Positions 34,275-42,348 of a stretch of 43,550 nt of DNA are shown piece after piece. The translations under genes and the position numbers were made by a program. The notes below the pieces were generated by a model. It was not told where the DNA came from. It searched no databases and saw only the letters and a program-made list of their open reading frames with translations. This DNA comes from Deltaproteobacteria bacterium. GTDB lineage: Bacteria > Desulfobacterota > Desulfobacteria > Desulfobacterales > Desulfosalsimonadaceae. The DNA lies in NCBI GenBank assembly GCA_013151835.1, contig JAADHK010000069.1:1-43550 (forward strand). The letters are read 5' to 3'. Position 1 is the stretch's first letter; the number at the start of each line of letters is the position of its first letter.

Positions 34275-34727
34275 ATGAAGCATTTCTGGAAAAATAAGAT
34301 GGTAATTCTCCTCTTTTTCGTGCTGATTTTCATGCCCGATGCCGCCATTGCGACACAGGGCCATAGAGGCATCGAAGGCCTTTATGTCCACCTGATCGCT
34401 CATGTTTTTTTTATATTCTCCATGGTTCTGTTTGTGTACTGGATTCAAAAAGGCCGCCTCATTGAGGCGGCTGGGTGGAAATATATCCGGTATTCCGCGT
34501 ATTTTTTTATTCTCTGGAATATTGACTGCATTGTGGTCCATCTTCTGGAAAGCCATTTATATAAGATTGCCGGGGCTTCTTTGGGAATACTGATTTTACC
34601 GGTTTCAAACGCCGCCTGGATAAACGGCATATACTATTTCATGAAAATGGATCATTTTTTCTGCGTTCCCGCCATGGCCTTTCTTTTCCTGGGATTAAAG
34701 CGCCTTTTAGAAGAGGAATTATCATGA
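34275..34727 (+). CDS. small integral membrane protein paired with histidine kinase
   Basis: A 150-residue protein with an N-terminal signal/anchor (MVILLFFVLIFMPDAAIA) and about four further hydrophobic helices (LIAHVFFIFSMVLFVYWIQ, YSAYFFILWNIDCIVVHLL, ASLGILILPVSNAAWINGIYYF, FFCVPAMAFLFLGLKRLL). His and Cys residues lie in or near the helices. It overlaps the histidine kinase gene by 4 bases, so it may sense or relay a signal to the kinase. I recognise no named family. Confidence 0.65.
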   Translation: MKHFWKNKMVILLFFVLIFMPDAAIATQGHRGIEGLYVHLIAHVFFIFSMVLFVYWIQKGRLIEAAGWKYIRYSAYFFILWNIDCIVVHLLESHLYKIAGASLGILILPVSNAAWINGIYYFMKMDHFFCVPAMAFLFLGLKRLLEEELS

Positions 34728-36253
34728 GCCTCATATCAGGAGTCATATCCGCAGTGGATATCATCGGCGCTATCCTGATGATCGCATTTGCCTTCATGAG
34801 TCTTCGGCTGGCCATGAGACTCGTTAGAAGAGAGCCGCATAACATAATTCACGCCTATCTGATGTGGATATGTATTGCCATGGCGGTTTTTGCCGTATCC
34901 CGTTCGGCCGTCCATATTATAAGACAGTCTCTTGATCTTGTCGGGAATGCCGGGGCATGGCAATTTATCGGTCCATATAGCGGCGCCGTTAATACCTTCA
35001 CCTTGATCGTGGTCGGGGCTGTCACCCTTTTTTTCGAATATACATGGAGCATTTACCGGCAGATTTTATCCGACAAGCAGATCCTCCAGGCGACAAGGGG
35101 GGAACTCATGGATCTCAATGAGAACCTTGAACGACGGGTTGATGAACGTACCCGCGCGCTCGCGGACTCGGAAAGGAAATATCGCGAAGTTTTTGAGGTT
35201 TCAAGGGATATGATTTTGCTTTCTGATCTTGAAGGGCGGATATTTGCATTAAATCCCGCTGGCTATGAAATTCTGGGGGGAGCTGCGGATGTCAGCGCCG
35301 CGCATATTGAATATTGCCAGGATTTTTTATTCCGCGGTAAAGACGACTGGAAGAAAATAGTTACGGTGATCAGGCGGCGCCAATGGCTGCCTGATATGGA
35401 ATTTGACATGGTAAATGCCCGGGGGGAAAAACGGCGGATCCTCTTGAGTGCGAGCCTCGTGCCCGGCCCCCGAAATGATGAGGGCCGTATTTATTTTTTG
35501 ATCAAGGATATCGAAAAACGGCGGATGATAAAGGAACAGATGGCAAGGGCGGACAAGCTTGCCTCAATAGGGGAACTTTCGGCGGGTATCGCCCATGAAA
35601 TCAATAATCCGCTGGGAATTATTCTCGGCTATGCACAACTCATGCTCCGGGAGGAATCCATTCCATCCCAGAGGAGCGAGGATCTGAAAACCATTGAACG
35701 TCACGTGCGCACTTGCAAGGTTATCGTTGAAGACCTTTTAAATTTCGCCCGTGTCTCGCCGGCAAAAAAGGAAATGAATGACATCCATGGCCTGATTGAT
35801 GATGTCATCAAATTTACATATTATGATTCAGGGTTCGACCGGGTCGTAATTGAAAAGGATTATGATCCTGATGTGAAGCCTCTCTTTATAGACGAGAAAA
35901 AAATTAAGCAGGTTTTTGTCAACCTGATTGTAAATGCGAAATATGCCATGGGCGAAAAGGGGTCAATTAAAATATCAACTTGCCTTAACGAACCGGATAA
36001 AAGGGTTGAAGTACGGGTATCCGATACAGGCTGCGGGATTTCGGAGCAGGATATGCTTAAGATTTTCGATCCGTTTTTTACAACAAAACCGACTGGTGTC
36101 GGGACGGGCCTGGGTCTTTCGGTCAGTTACGGCATTGTCAAGAATCACGGGGGGGATATCCAGGTTAAAAGCGAGCCGGGAGCCGGGGCCGTATTTACCG
36201 TTCTGCTTCCACTGGAGCCTCACCACGAACACATTATAGGGTGGGAAAAATGA
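34724..36253 (+). CDS. membrane PAS-domain sensor histidine kinase
   Basis: A 509-residue sensor kinase. Three transmembrane helices lie in residues 1-110, a coiled-coil linker at 115-150, a PAS domain at about 150-265 (DMILLSDLEGRIFALNPAGYEIL), HisKA with His291 (ELSAGIAHEINNPLGIILGY), and HATPase_c with N box NLIVNAKYAM, G1 DTGCGIS and G2 GVGTGLGLSVSYGIV. The HEINNPL H box is typical of NtrB-like kinases that work with sigma-54 response regulators; the regulator at 39449-40852 is the nearest candidate partner. Its stop overlaps the ATG of the lemA remnant. Confidence 0.9.
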   Translation: MSLISGVISAVDIIGAILMIAFAFMSLRLAMRLVRREPHNIIHAYLMWICIAMAVFAVSRSAVHIIRQSLDLVGNAGAWQFIGPYSGAVNTFTLIVVGAVTLFFEYTWSIYRQILSDKQILQATRGELMDLNENLERRVDERTRALADSERKYREVFEVSRDMILLSDLEGRIFALNPAGYEILGGAADVSAAHIEYCQDFLFRGKDDWKKIVTVIRRRQWLPDMEFDMVNARGEKRRILLSASLVPGPRNDEGRIYFLIKDIEKRRMIKEQMARADKLASIGELSAGIAHEINNPLGIILGYAQLMLREESIPSQRSEDLKTIERHVRTCKVIVEDLLNFARVSPAKKEMNDIHGLIDDVIKFTYYDSGFDRVVIEKDYDPDVKPLFIDEKKIKQVFVNLIVNAKYAMGEKGSIKISTCLNEPDKRVEVRVSDTGCGISEQDMLKIFDPFFTTKPTGVGTGLGLSVSYGIVKNHGGDIQVKSEPGAGAVFTVLLPLEPHHEHIIGWEK

Positions 36254-36411
36254 TTACAGCACTTGCCGAGACTTATCCGGACCTCAAGGCAAACCAGAAC
36301 ATGATGCAGCTCCAGGAGGAACTGACCTCCACCTAAAACAAGGTGTACTTTGCACGCCAGGCGTTTAACGACGCAGTCGTAATCTATAACATCACCTGCG
36401 CCGAATTTTAA
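36250..36411 (+). pseudogene. lemA remnant with internal stop
   Basis: The frame begins ITALAETYPDLKANQNMMQL and QEELTST, then TAA (36334-36336), then NKVYFARQAFNDAVVIYN, and stops again at 36409. This is the conserved C-terminal half of LemA (YPDLKANxNFxxLQEELxxTENKxxxARQxYNDAVxxYN). TAA stands where a GAA Glu is expected, a single-base change. The N-terminal half is absent. The apparent ATG overlaps the kinase stop, so the fragment abuts the kinase gene exactly. Confidence 0.85.
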
Positions 36412-36571
36412 CTGGTTTGCCCCCAAACTCTTTCTTATCATAGGTGGCGGCACGTGCGCGATTATCCGGGATGTGAGTTCTGCCAATTTTGATGGACTCG
36501 TAAAAAGTCGAAAATCAGCTCGATTTTATATGAAAAAAAGGATCACTGCCCCACGTTAAACTCGGTCTCAA

Positions 36572-36680
36572 GGACTCGTAAAAAGCTTCGTATAATCCGG
36601 GAAAGGACGAAGGCGTACTTTTTGTACGTTGAGGCCTTTCCCGGATCGCGCAACGCCGCAGACGGACTTTTTACGAGTCC
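36572..36680. repeat. palindromic repeat element, copy 2
   Basis: Perfect 14-bp terminal inverted repeats GGACTCGTAAAAAG (36572-36585) and CTTTTTACGAGTCC (36667-36680). The reverse complement matches the element at 11236-11361 along its length (CGTTGCGC, CCGGGAAAG, AAAAGTACGCCTT blocks). A separate half copy GGACTCGTAAAAAG lies at 36494-36507. The interval 36412-36699 contains no gene apart from these. Confidence 0.8.
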
Positions 36681-36699
36681 GTCATAGTTGATGGTGCGC

Positions 36700-37770
36700 T
36701 TAAATTCCATGTGTCGGCATGTACACAAACACCACCAGGATAAAGGCGAAGACTGCGGTGAGCGCAGCCACGCCGAACCCGGTGAGAAATGCCTTAAGCC
36801 CGAGCGAAGCAAAGCTCTTGAATCTGACCTTAGCGCCCACTCCTGCAAATGAGACCGCCAGGAAGAATTTCACGACGGGCTTGAGATAGTGTAGCGAGAA
36901 GGCGCTCCAAGGCCCCTTGGTGGCGGCAATGGTGAGCAGAACGGAGTTGAGCAGCGTGAAGACCACGAACGCTATTGCAAAAAGAGGAATAAGCTTTCCG
37001 TTGTTTTCATTTACGCCCTGCTTGTGATGGAATATCGCCGCAAGTATTATCACGACCGGGGCGATGGAAAAGATCCTTATGGACTTCGCCACCATGCCCA
37101 TTGCCATTGCCTTGTCGCTTACCTGAGCTGCTGCGCCGACTACCTGAGCGGTCTCGTGAATCGCAGTGCCGCAGAAGACGCCGAACGCGATTTCCGAGTG
37201 GTGAAGCCAAGAGCCGACGATCGTGCTGGTGAATAGATAGGGGTATAAAAACATGACGATCAACCCAAACAGCGTAACACAGGCGACAGCCATCCCGATT
37301 TCTTCTTCCTTTGCATCGATTGCCGGTCCGATTGCCGCGATGGCAGTGCAGCCGCAGATCCCCGTGCCGCCGGCGATCAGGAGGCCCAAGCGATCACTCA
37401 ATCCAAAGAGCTTTCCCAGATAGAGCCCGCACACGATGGCGAAAGTGACCACGGCCAGAACCTCGATCAGGCCGATCCAGCCCATTTGTATCCAAGCCAG
37501 GGCGCTGATCGTAAGGCCCAGGATGGCAATACTGAATTTGAGCAGGTTGCTCGCAGAGTAGTTGGCACCCTTGAGCATCTTTTCCGAGGGCGGAATGATA
37601 TTTACGGCGCCGATGCTGAACACGAACGCCCACAATAAGGCGCTGATCCTGTTGTAGACATACCGGTTGGCCATGAAGGACAGAACAGCGATGATAATAC
37701 AAAAAACTATTCCGCTGAACATATCTTTCGTCGGCCAAAGCGCCCCGGCAGATTTGTTTCCATTTGACAT
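36700..37770 (-). CDS. YeiH/UPF0324 putative sulfate exporter family transporter
   Basis: A 356-residue integral membrane protein with about ten helices. FSIGAVNIIPPSEKMLKGAN, LLKFSIAILGLTISA, LLIAGGTGICGCTAIAAIGP, FGVFCGTAIHETAQVVGAA and VSFAGVGAKVRFKSF are the conserved stretches of the UPF0324/YeiH family, some members of which are linked to sulfite or sulfate metabolism. GGAG lies 6 bases before ATG 37770. It follows the porin gene on the same strand with a 75-base gap, so both may be co-transcribed and handle the same anion; the substrate is not shown. Confidence 0.85.
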   Translation of the reverse strand: MSNGNKSAGALWPTKDMFSGIVFCIIIAVLSFMANRYVYNRISALLWAFVFSIGAVNIIPPSEKMLKGANYSASNLLKFSIAILGLTISALAWIQMGWIGLIEVLAVVTFAIVCGLYLGKLFGLSDRLGLLIAGGTGICGCTAIAAIGPAIDAKEEEIGMAVACVTLFGLIVMFLYPYLFTSTIVGSWLHHSEIAFGVFCGTAIHETAQVVGAAAQVSDKAMAMGMVAKSIRIFSIAPVVIILAAIFHHKQGVNENNGKLIPLFAIAFVVFTLLNSVLLTIAATKGPWSAFSLHYLKPVVKFFLAVSFAGVGAKVRFKSFASLGLKAFLTGFGVAALTAVFAFILVVFVYMPTHGI

Positions 37771-37845
37771 GATGATCTCCGAATAATGTTAGGTTAAAGA
37801 GTTAATAAATTGCTTTTGACATACCCGTTCACGGTTGCAGGTGTA

Positions 37846-39351
37846 TTAAAACAGGTAATTCATTTCGAACCGGTACTCGTTATATGACGGATCGGCCTTT
37901 GTTGCGCCGTTCATGTCGACCGTGTTGTCGTCGCCGGAGACAATGCCCATCCGCCCCTTTACCTCAAGACCCGGCACGGCCGCTATCTTTTCGATCAGAT
38001 CCAGGGTGAATATCTTGGAATCCGCCTGAACATCCGGTTTTTTATCGTCAAAGTTCTGGATAGCATAGCGCACCATTGCGGTAAGGCCGGGAACCATTCC
38101 GGCTTTTCCGAGATTATACTTGACCTGTGCCATGAGGGTCTCGGTGTCGGCATACCAGTTGTACTGGGCCATGGCCCGGGTATATCCGCCGGTGGGAAAC
38201 CCGCGCCAGGGGGCGAGGATGTCTGCCTTGTCGGCGATCTTTGAATAGCCCAGCCTTAGGCTTGCCGGACCTTTTTTGAAGTCCAGGCGGGCGGCATAAA
38301 GCTTGCCGTCCATGTTAAAGGGATTGCTGTAGCCCCTGGCGTCCGTGGTCGTAATTTTTGCTTTGAGTGACGCGCCGCCGATGGCCCCGGCACCCCTGTC
38401 GAATTGCTGAAGATAACGGAAACCCGGAACAATTTTCAAACCGTTATCGAATTTTACCGTGTAATTGATTTCACCGGCGGCGGTCATGATGAGTTCCGGC
38501 ACGGCCGTATAGTTTGCCATAAGCGACAGCCCGGGTATGGATTTGTTTGTAACCTGGACGATCATGAGCCGGTCATTGATGCCGGCCGCCTTGAGTTTTG
38601 ATAGTGTAAGCCCCTTGTGCATGGCCGAATCGTCGTTTTCATTCCATTTGCCCACCGGGTCTGCCGGATCATCGCCAAATGCGAGCACATGGTGAAACGA
38701 AGTATGGTCCCGCAGTTTCTGGCGCGTGAAAAAGGCCGCCGCAACCTTTGTGCCCGGGATATACTTGCTGTGCAGGGAAACACCTTCGAACGTGTTCGGG
38801 ATCATCTTGGTGTCGTTGCTCTTGGTGAGCAGGCTCTCGAAAATCTGGCGACCGGCCCGCAGGCTTGAGTTCATGGCCTTGTATTCGAGAAAGGACTGGG
38901 CGAGAACCGTCATGCCGTAGCTGCTTTCCGACGCTACCTTGTGCCTGGAAAAGGTGTCCTTGCCGGATTTGGCGAATTTATAGTCATCACCATCCATATG
39001 CCACGGATTCTGGCTGGTGTAGAGACCTGCGGTCATTCCCAGGCCGTGAAGATAAGCGCTCTTGTAGATCATACTGCCGCCTATGCCGATGGCATAGTTG
39101 TCCTGGGTCTTTCCGGATATCGTATTCCCCCAGTTCCAGCGGAAGAAATTGGTACGCAGCCGCCCGTAAAAGATTCCCTTTGAAAACATGTCCGAAACAT
39201 TGTCTGCGCTTTCGGGCAGAATTTTATAGGTTTCCGTCATGTTCCCCTTTATGGTTCGTTTGACGTTGTCTGCGGCAAAGCCGCTTACGATCATGCCCTG
39301 TAAAAGTAAAAGCGCACAAGCCAGAATTCCTCCTTTAACGATTGTCTTCAT
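37846..39351 (-). CDS. OprD-like outer-membrane porin
   Basis: A 501-residue secreted protein. A signal peptide (GILACALLLLQGMIVSGFAA) precedes a barrel rich in alternating hydrophobic strands. YGRLRTNFFRWNW near the N-terminus, AIGIGGSMIYKSAYLHGLGMTAGLYTS, SLRAGRQIFESLLT and the C-terminal YNEYRFEMNYLF with terminal Phe fit the Opr/OprD porin family. It would allow diffusion of small anionic solutes. GGGAGGG precedes ATG 39351. It stands between the NtrC-like regulator and the UPF0324 transporter on the same strand. Confidence 0.8.
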   Translation of the reverse strand: MKTIVKGGILACALLLLQGMIVSGFAADNVKRTIKGNMTETYKILPESADNVSDMFSKGIFYGRLRTNFFRWNWGNTISGKTQDNYAIGIGGSMIYKSAYLHGLGMTAGLYTSQNPWHMDGDDYKFAKSGKDTFSRHKVASESSYGMTVLAQSFLEYKAMNSSLRAGRQIFESLLTKSNDTKMIPNTFEGVSLHSKYIPGTKVAAAFFTRQKLRDHTSFHHVLAFGDDPADPVGKWNENDDSAMHKGLTLSKLKAAGINDRLMIVQVTNKSIPGLSLMANYTAVPELIMTAAGEINYTVKFDNGLKIVPGFRYLQQFDRGAGAIGGASLKAKITTTDARGYSNPFNMDGKLYAARLDFKKGPASLRLGYSKIADKADILAPWRGFPTGGYTRAMAQYNWYADTETLMAQVKYNLGKAGMVPGLTAMVRYAIQNFDDKKPDVQADSKIFTLDLIEKIAAVPGLEVKGRMGIVSGDDNTVDMNGATKADPSYNEYRFEMNYLF

Positions 39352-39375
39352 ACTACCCTCCCTTTTAACGATTAT

Positions 39376-39416
39376 AATAAAAAACGGCCGGCTCCCGCAC
39401 CATTGCCGGAGCCGGT
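39376..39416 (-). terminator. intrinsic terminator of the NtrC-like gene
   Basis: Read on the minus strand: ACCGGCTCC, a loop, GGAGCCGGC, then GTTTTTTATT. The stem (39388-39395 with 39408-39415) and T run directly follow the regulator gene and precede the porin start, so porin and regulator are likely separate transcripts. Confidence 0.65.
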
Positions 39417-39448
39417 TCAAGCAGTTCTTTTAACCCGTAAACTCATGA

Positions 39449-40852
39449 TCATTTCCTGTATTTGTCGGCGGATAAATTATACCGCCGTAATATCTGCTGC
39501 AAAGCCTGTCGTTCCAAGCCGCAGGACTTGGCCGCCTGCGTGACGTTTCCTTCGTATGCCGAAAGAAGCTCGTCTAGATAGGACAGGTTGAATTTTTCTA
39601 AAAATTCCGCCTTTGTCTCCTTATAGGTATTTTTTATGGACAGCTTTGAGCATATTTCTTTATTTTGTTTGTTTACTTCACCTTTTTGAATCTGAAAATC
39701 TTTTGGCGTGATTTCATCCGTCCGTGAATATAGAATGCCCTGAATAATACGGTTTTCCAGTTCTCTTACATTTCCCGGCCAGGGCATTTCCCCAATCATT
39801 CTCAGCAGCTCCGGGGAAAGGCGTTTGGGGCCGGCGTTCAACTTTTCGCAATGTTTTTCCAGCAAAAAACCGGCGATAAGCGGGATATCTTCTTTCCTGT
39901 CACGCAGCGGCGGGACATGGATGGACAATACCTTCAGGCGGTAATAGAAGTCTTCCCGGAATTCTTTTTTTTCTATTTTTTCGGTCAGGTTACGGTTGGT
40001 GGACGCAACGATGCGGACATCCACCTTTACCGGCTTTGGATCGCCCAGGGGCTTGATCTCCTTTTCCTGCAGAACCCGTAAAAGCTTTGTCTGGATCACC
40101 GGGCTTATATCGCCGATTTCATCCAGAAAAAGAGTGCCTGAATCAGCCTCCTGGAAAAGGCCTTTTCTGTCCCTGGTGGCGTGGGTAAACGCACCTTTTT
40201 TATAGCCGAAAAGCTCGCTTTCCAGTATCTGTTCCGGAACCGTGGGGCAGTTTACCGGCACAAACTGCTTCCGGCTCCGGTCGCTCAATGCATGGACGGC
40301 CCGCGCGGTCAATTCCTTGCCCGTGCCCGATTCTCCGGTAATCAATACAGTGAGGTCGGTTTTTGCGGCCATTTTTATTGTTTCATATACCTGCTGCATC
40401 TTGTGGCTTTTGCCGATCATCTTATGAAACGCATACCCGCCGGTGCATTCATTCTGAAGCCTGGTATTTTCTTTTACCAGGCGGCTTCGTTCCAGCGCCT
40501 TGGAAAGCCGGAGAATTAGATCGTCATGATCCAGCGGCTTGGTGATAAAATCATAGGCCCCCCGCTTCATTGACTCGACCGCCAGGTCGATGCGGCCGTA
40601 TGCGGTCATCATTACAATTGTCATATCGGGATGGTCCGTGGCTATCCTCTCCAAAAGCTCCATCCCACCCATCTGCGGCATGCGGATGTCCGCGATTACC
40701 AGATCGTAGTTAGCGGCCTGGATTCTTTTAAGCGCTTCTTCAGCCGAATTCACGGTGTCGACAATACAGTCAAGCGTCGGCTCCAGGCTTCTTTTTAGCA
40801 AAGAGAGCATGTCCTGTTCGTCATCTGCGGCTAAAATGCGTGCTGTCGGCAT
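39449..40852 (-). CDS. sigma-54-dependent response regulator (NtrC family) with GAFTHA loop
   Basis: A 467-residue activator. Receiver domain 1-120 with phosphoacceptor Asp55 (LVIADIRMPQMGG). The AAA+ domain 143-375 has Walker A ITGESGTGKE (171-180), Walker B LFLDEIGD (241-248), and R-finger region FREDFYYRLKVLSI. A Fis-type HTH (NVTQAAKSCGLERQALQQILRRY) ends the protein. The sigma-54-contacting loop, normally GAFTGA, reads GAFTHA (220-225). ATG 40852 is chosen for AAAGGA upstream; a longer frame has no site. It is divergent from a gene with a -24/-12 promoter candidate. Confidence 0.92.
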   Translation of the reverse strand: MPTARILAADDEQDMLSLLKRSLEPTLDCIVDTVNSAEEALKRIQAANYDLVIADIRMPQMGGMELLERIATDHPDMTIVMMTAYGRIDLAVESMKRGAYDFITKPLDHDDLILRLSKALERSRLVKENTRLQNECTGGYAFHKMIGKSHKMQQVYETIKMAAKTDLTVLITGESGTGKELTARAVHALSDRSRKQFVPVNCPTVPEQILESELFGYKKGAFTHATRDRKGLFQEADSGTLFLDEIGDISPVIQTKLLRVLQEKEIKPLGDPKPVKVDVRIVASTNRNLTEKIEKKEFREDFYYRLKVLSIHVPPLRDRKEDIPLIAGFLLEKHCEKLNAGPKRLSPELLRMIGEMPWPGNVRELENRIIQGILYSRTDEITPKDFQIQKGEVNKQNKEICSKLSIKNTYKETKAEFLEKFNLSYLDELLSAYEGNVTQAAKSCGLERQALQQILRRYNLSADKYRK

Positions 40853-41289
40853 TGTTTTTCCTTTTTTTGAGTAGGGTGAATTTAAAGCAAATTGCGTGCC
40901 ATGTCCGGATTGTGATATGTGCCAAGCCTCGTGTTTCCTTGCCGGATCACCGGCAAAATCAACTTTCATACTTAACGACGGTAAGCGTATTTTTATCAGA
41001 CAGGATTAGAATACGTACTTAGAATGCCTGTATAAAGGAATGCTCAGCTATTTTCGCCGCATTAAAAAAATATCGCATGAAGCGTTTGAGCTGTTATTAT
41101 AAGTAGATACATAAGAGCAACCTTTTAGTTTCTGTGCAAGTATTTTATTGCGCCGCTACGGAGGCAAGCCTGCCGCCGTTCCTGAAAATAAAAGTATAAT
41201 TATATTTTATTAACTATGATTCTGGTAAGTTCTTTTGAAGAGAAATGGGAGGTTCCCATGCACCCTTACAGGATTATCCCTGAATAAGC
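40853..41289. other. divergent intergenic region, no gene found
   Basis: The region between the NtrC-like regulator and the split-Soret cytochrome holds no credible ORF. It is AT-rich between 41030 and 41220 and contains a diverged fragment of the GCCGCTACGG...GCCGCC repeat (about 41152-41180). Enhancer sites for the regulator would be expected here, but I cannot identify a convincing repeated dyad by eye. Confidence 0.5.
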
Positions 41290-41305
41290 TGGTATGCTTT
41301 TTGCT
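41290..41305 (+). promoter_or_regulatory. sigma-54 (-24/-12) promoter candidate
   Basis: TGGTATGCTTTTTGCT has GG at 41291-41292 and GC at 41303-41304 with exactly 10 bases between, and matches TGGCAC-N5-TTGCW at the TGG, A and TTGC positions. It lies 112 bases upstream of the cytochrome start and 438 bases from the divergent NtrC-family activator. It is the only good match I found in the intergenic regions I scanned between 36 and 42 kb. Confidence 0.65.
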
Positions 41306-41416
41306 AAAATATTAATCTTGGTTTTAATTTGGGTGAATCGGCCGTTTTGCGAATTGTTGGGATCTAGGCCGAATAAAAAAAACCGGCTGGATAGCCGAAA
41401 ACGTCAAGGAGGAAAA

Positions 41417-42283
41417 ATGGAAGAAAAACAGATGGAAAAGCAGATGAGCCGGCGGAATTTTTTCGCGGGCGCCGGTATGTTTTTAACCGGTGCCGCCGTA
41501 TCTGCCGCAGGATGCTCGATGTTGGGGGCGAAACCGCCTGCGGAGCAGACCAAGGCTGCCTGGCCGTATCCCTATAAGAAGGTGGATCCGGAACTAGTCC
41601 GGAAACTCGCCCACAAGGGCTATTACAAGGGTAAATGAGGGTACGGCGTCACATACGCGCTAGTTAGCGCGTTAAAAGATCAGGTCGGTGCCCCCTATGA
41701 TACGGTTTATCCCGAGACCATGCTGTGGGCCACGGGTGGCGGTCATGGATGGTGCGTGATGTGCGGTTCCCTTATTGGCGGAGCAACGCTTATAAACATG
41801 GTTTGCGACAAGAAGACCGCCTTTAAACTGGTGGACCAGCTCTTCTCCTGGTACGAGGCCACCCCGTTTCCCAGCGATATATCCAACAATCTTGCCCATG
41901 AGAAGAAATTTCTCGTCGACAAGTACAAGAGTACGAAAATTTTAAAGCAGACAGTTTCCAAATCACAGCTCTGCCATATTTCGGTGACCCGCTGGTGCAA
42001 GGCGTCCGGTTATGCGACGGCTTCACATGAGCGAAGTGAACGGTGCGCCCGCGTGACTGCGGATGTGGCGGCCTTTACGGCCCAGCTGTTGAACAAGCAC
42101 GCGGACGGATTGGTTGAATCTGCATACGCAATGTCGGCAACCGCCACGGAGTGCAGGTCGTGTCATGCCAAGGGAAAGACCTTTGAAGAAGGCGGCTGGA
42201 CCCGCGGCAAGATGGACTGCGACGAATGCCATGGAACCCGCGGCAAGGAGATTAACGTCGCAGAGGGTCATTACACGGATTAG
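41417..42283 (+). CDS. split-Soret-type dihaem cytochrome c, selenoprotein candidate (TGA at codon 74 = Sec)
   Basis: Read through the in-frame TGA (41636-41638), the gene encodes 288 residues. Residues 11-33 are a twin-arginine-like signal (SRRNFFAGAGMFLTGAAVSA) with a lipobox-like AGC. WPYPYKKVDPELVRKLAHKG, then YYKGK-U74-GYGVTYALVSALK, GWCVMCGSLIGG, LCHISVTRWCKASGYATASH, ERSERCARVTADVAAF and two haem motifs (CRSCH, CDECH) match split-Soret cytochromes, which carry two haems and a cluster bound by Cys. Sec74 falls where that family has Cys (from memory). A SECIS-like hairpin starts 16 bases after the UGA. AAGGAGG precedes ATG 41417. If not decoded as Sec, the gene is two fragments: 41417-41638 and a headless remainder. 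Confidence 0.8.
41655..41672 (+). promoter_or_regulatory. bacterial SECIS-like hairpin
   Basis: ACGCGCT (41655-41661) and AGCGCGT (41666-41672) form a perfect 7-bp stem with loop AGTT (41662-41665). The loop starts 23 bases after the UGA and has G at its second position, meeting the published bacterial SECIS pattern (apical loop about 16-37 bases downstream, G among the first two loop bases). It would bind SelB. The stem codons read YALVSA, so the fold coexists with coding. Confidence 0.7.
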
Positions 42284-42348
42284 TCCGGCAACCAGAGCTC
42301 AAACACGGATGGGTTGATACGAATCATCTCATGCCCGGGTTTGTTAAT

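Noticed and set aside
37771-37845. Sigma-54 promoter for the UPF0324 transporter or porin
   Set aside because: I looked on both strands for GG-N10-GC with TGG/TTGC context upstream of these genes and found none.
41417-41638. Treating the cytochrome gene as a nonsense-mutated pseudogene ending at the TGA
   Set aside because: The downstream 214 codons keep all family motifs, including two CxxCH sites, with no second stop, and a SECIS-like hairpin sits at the right distance from the TGA.
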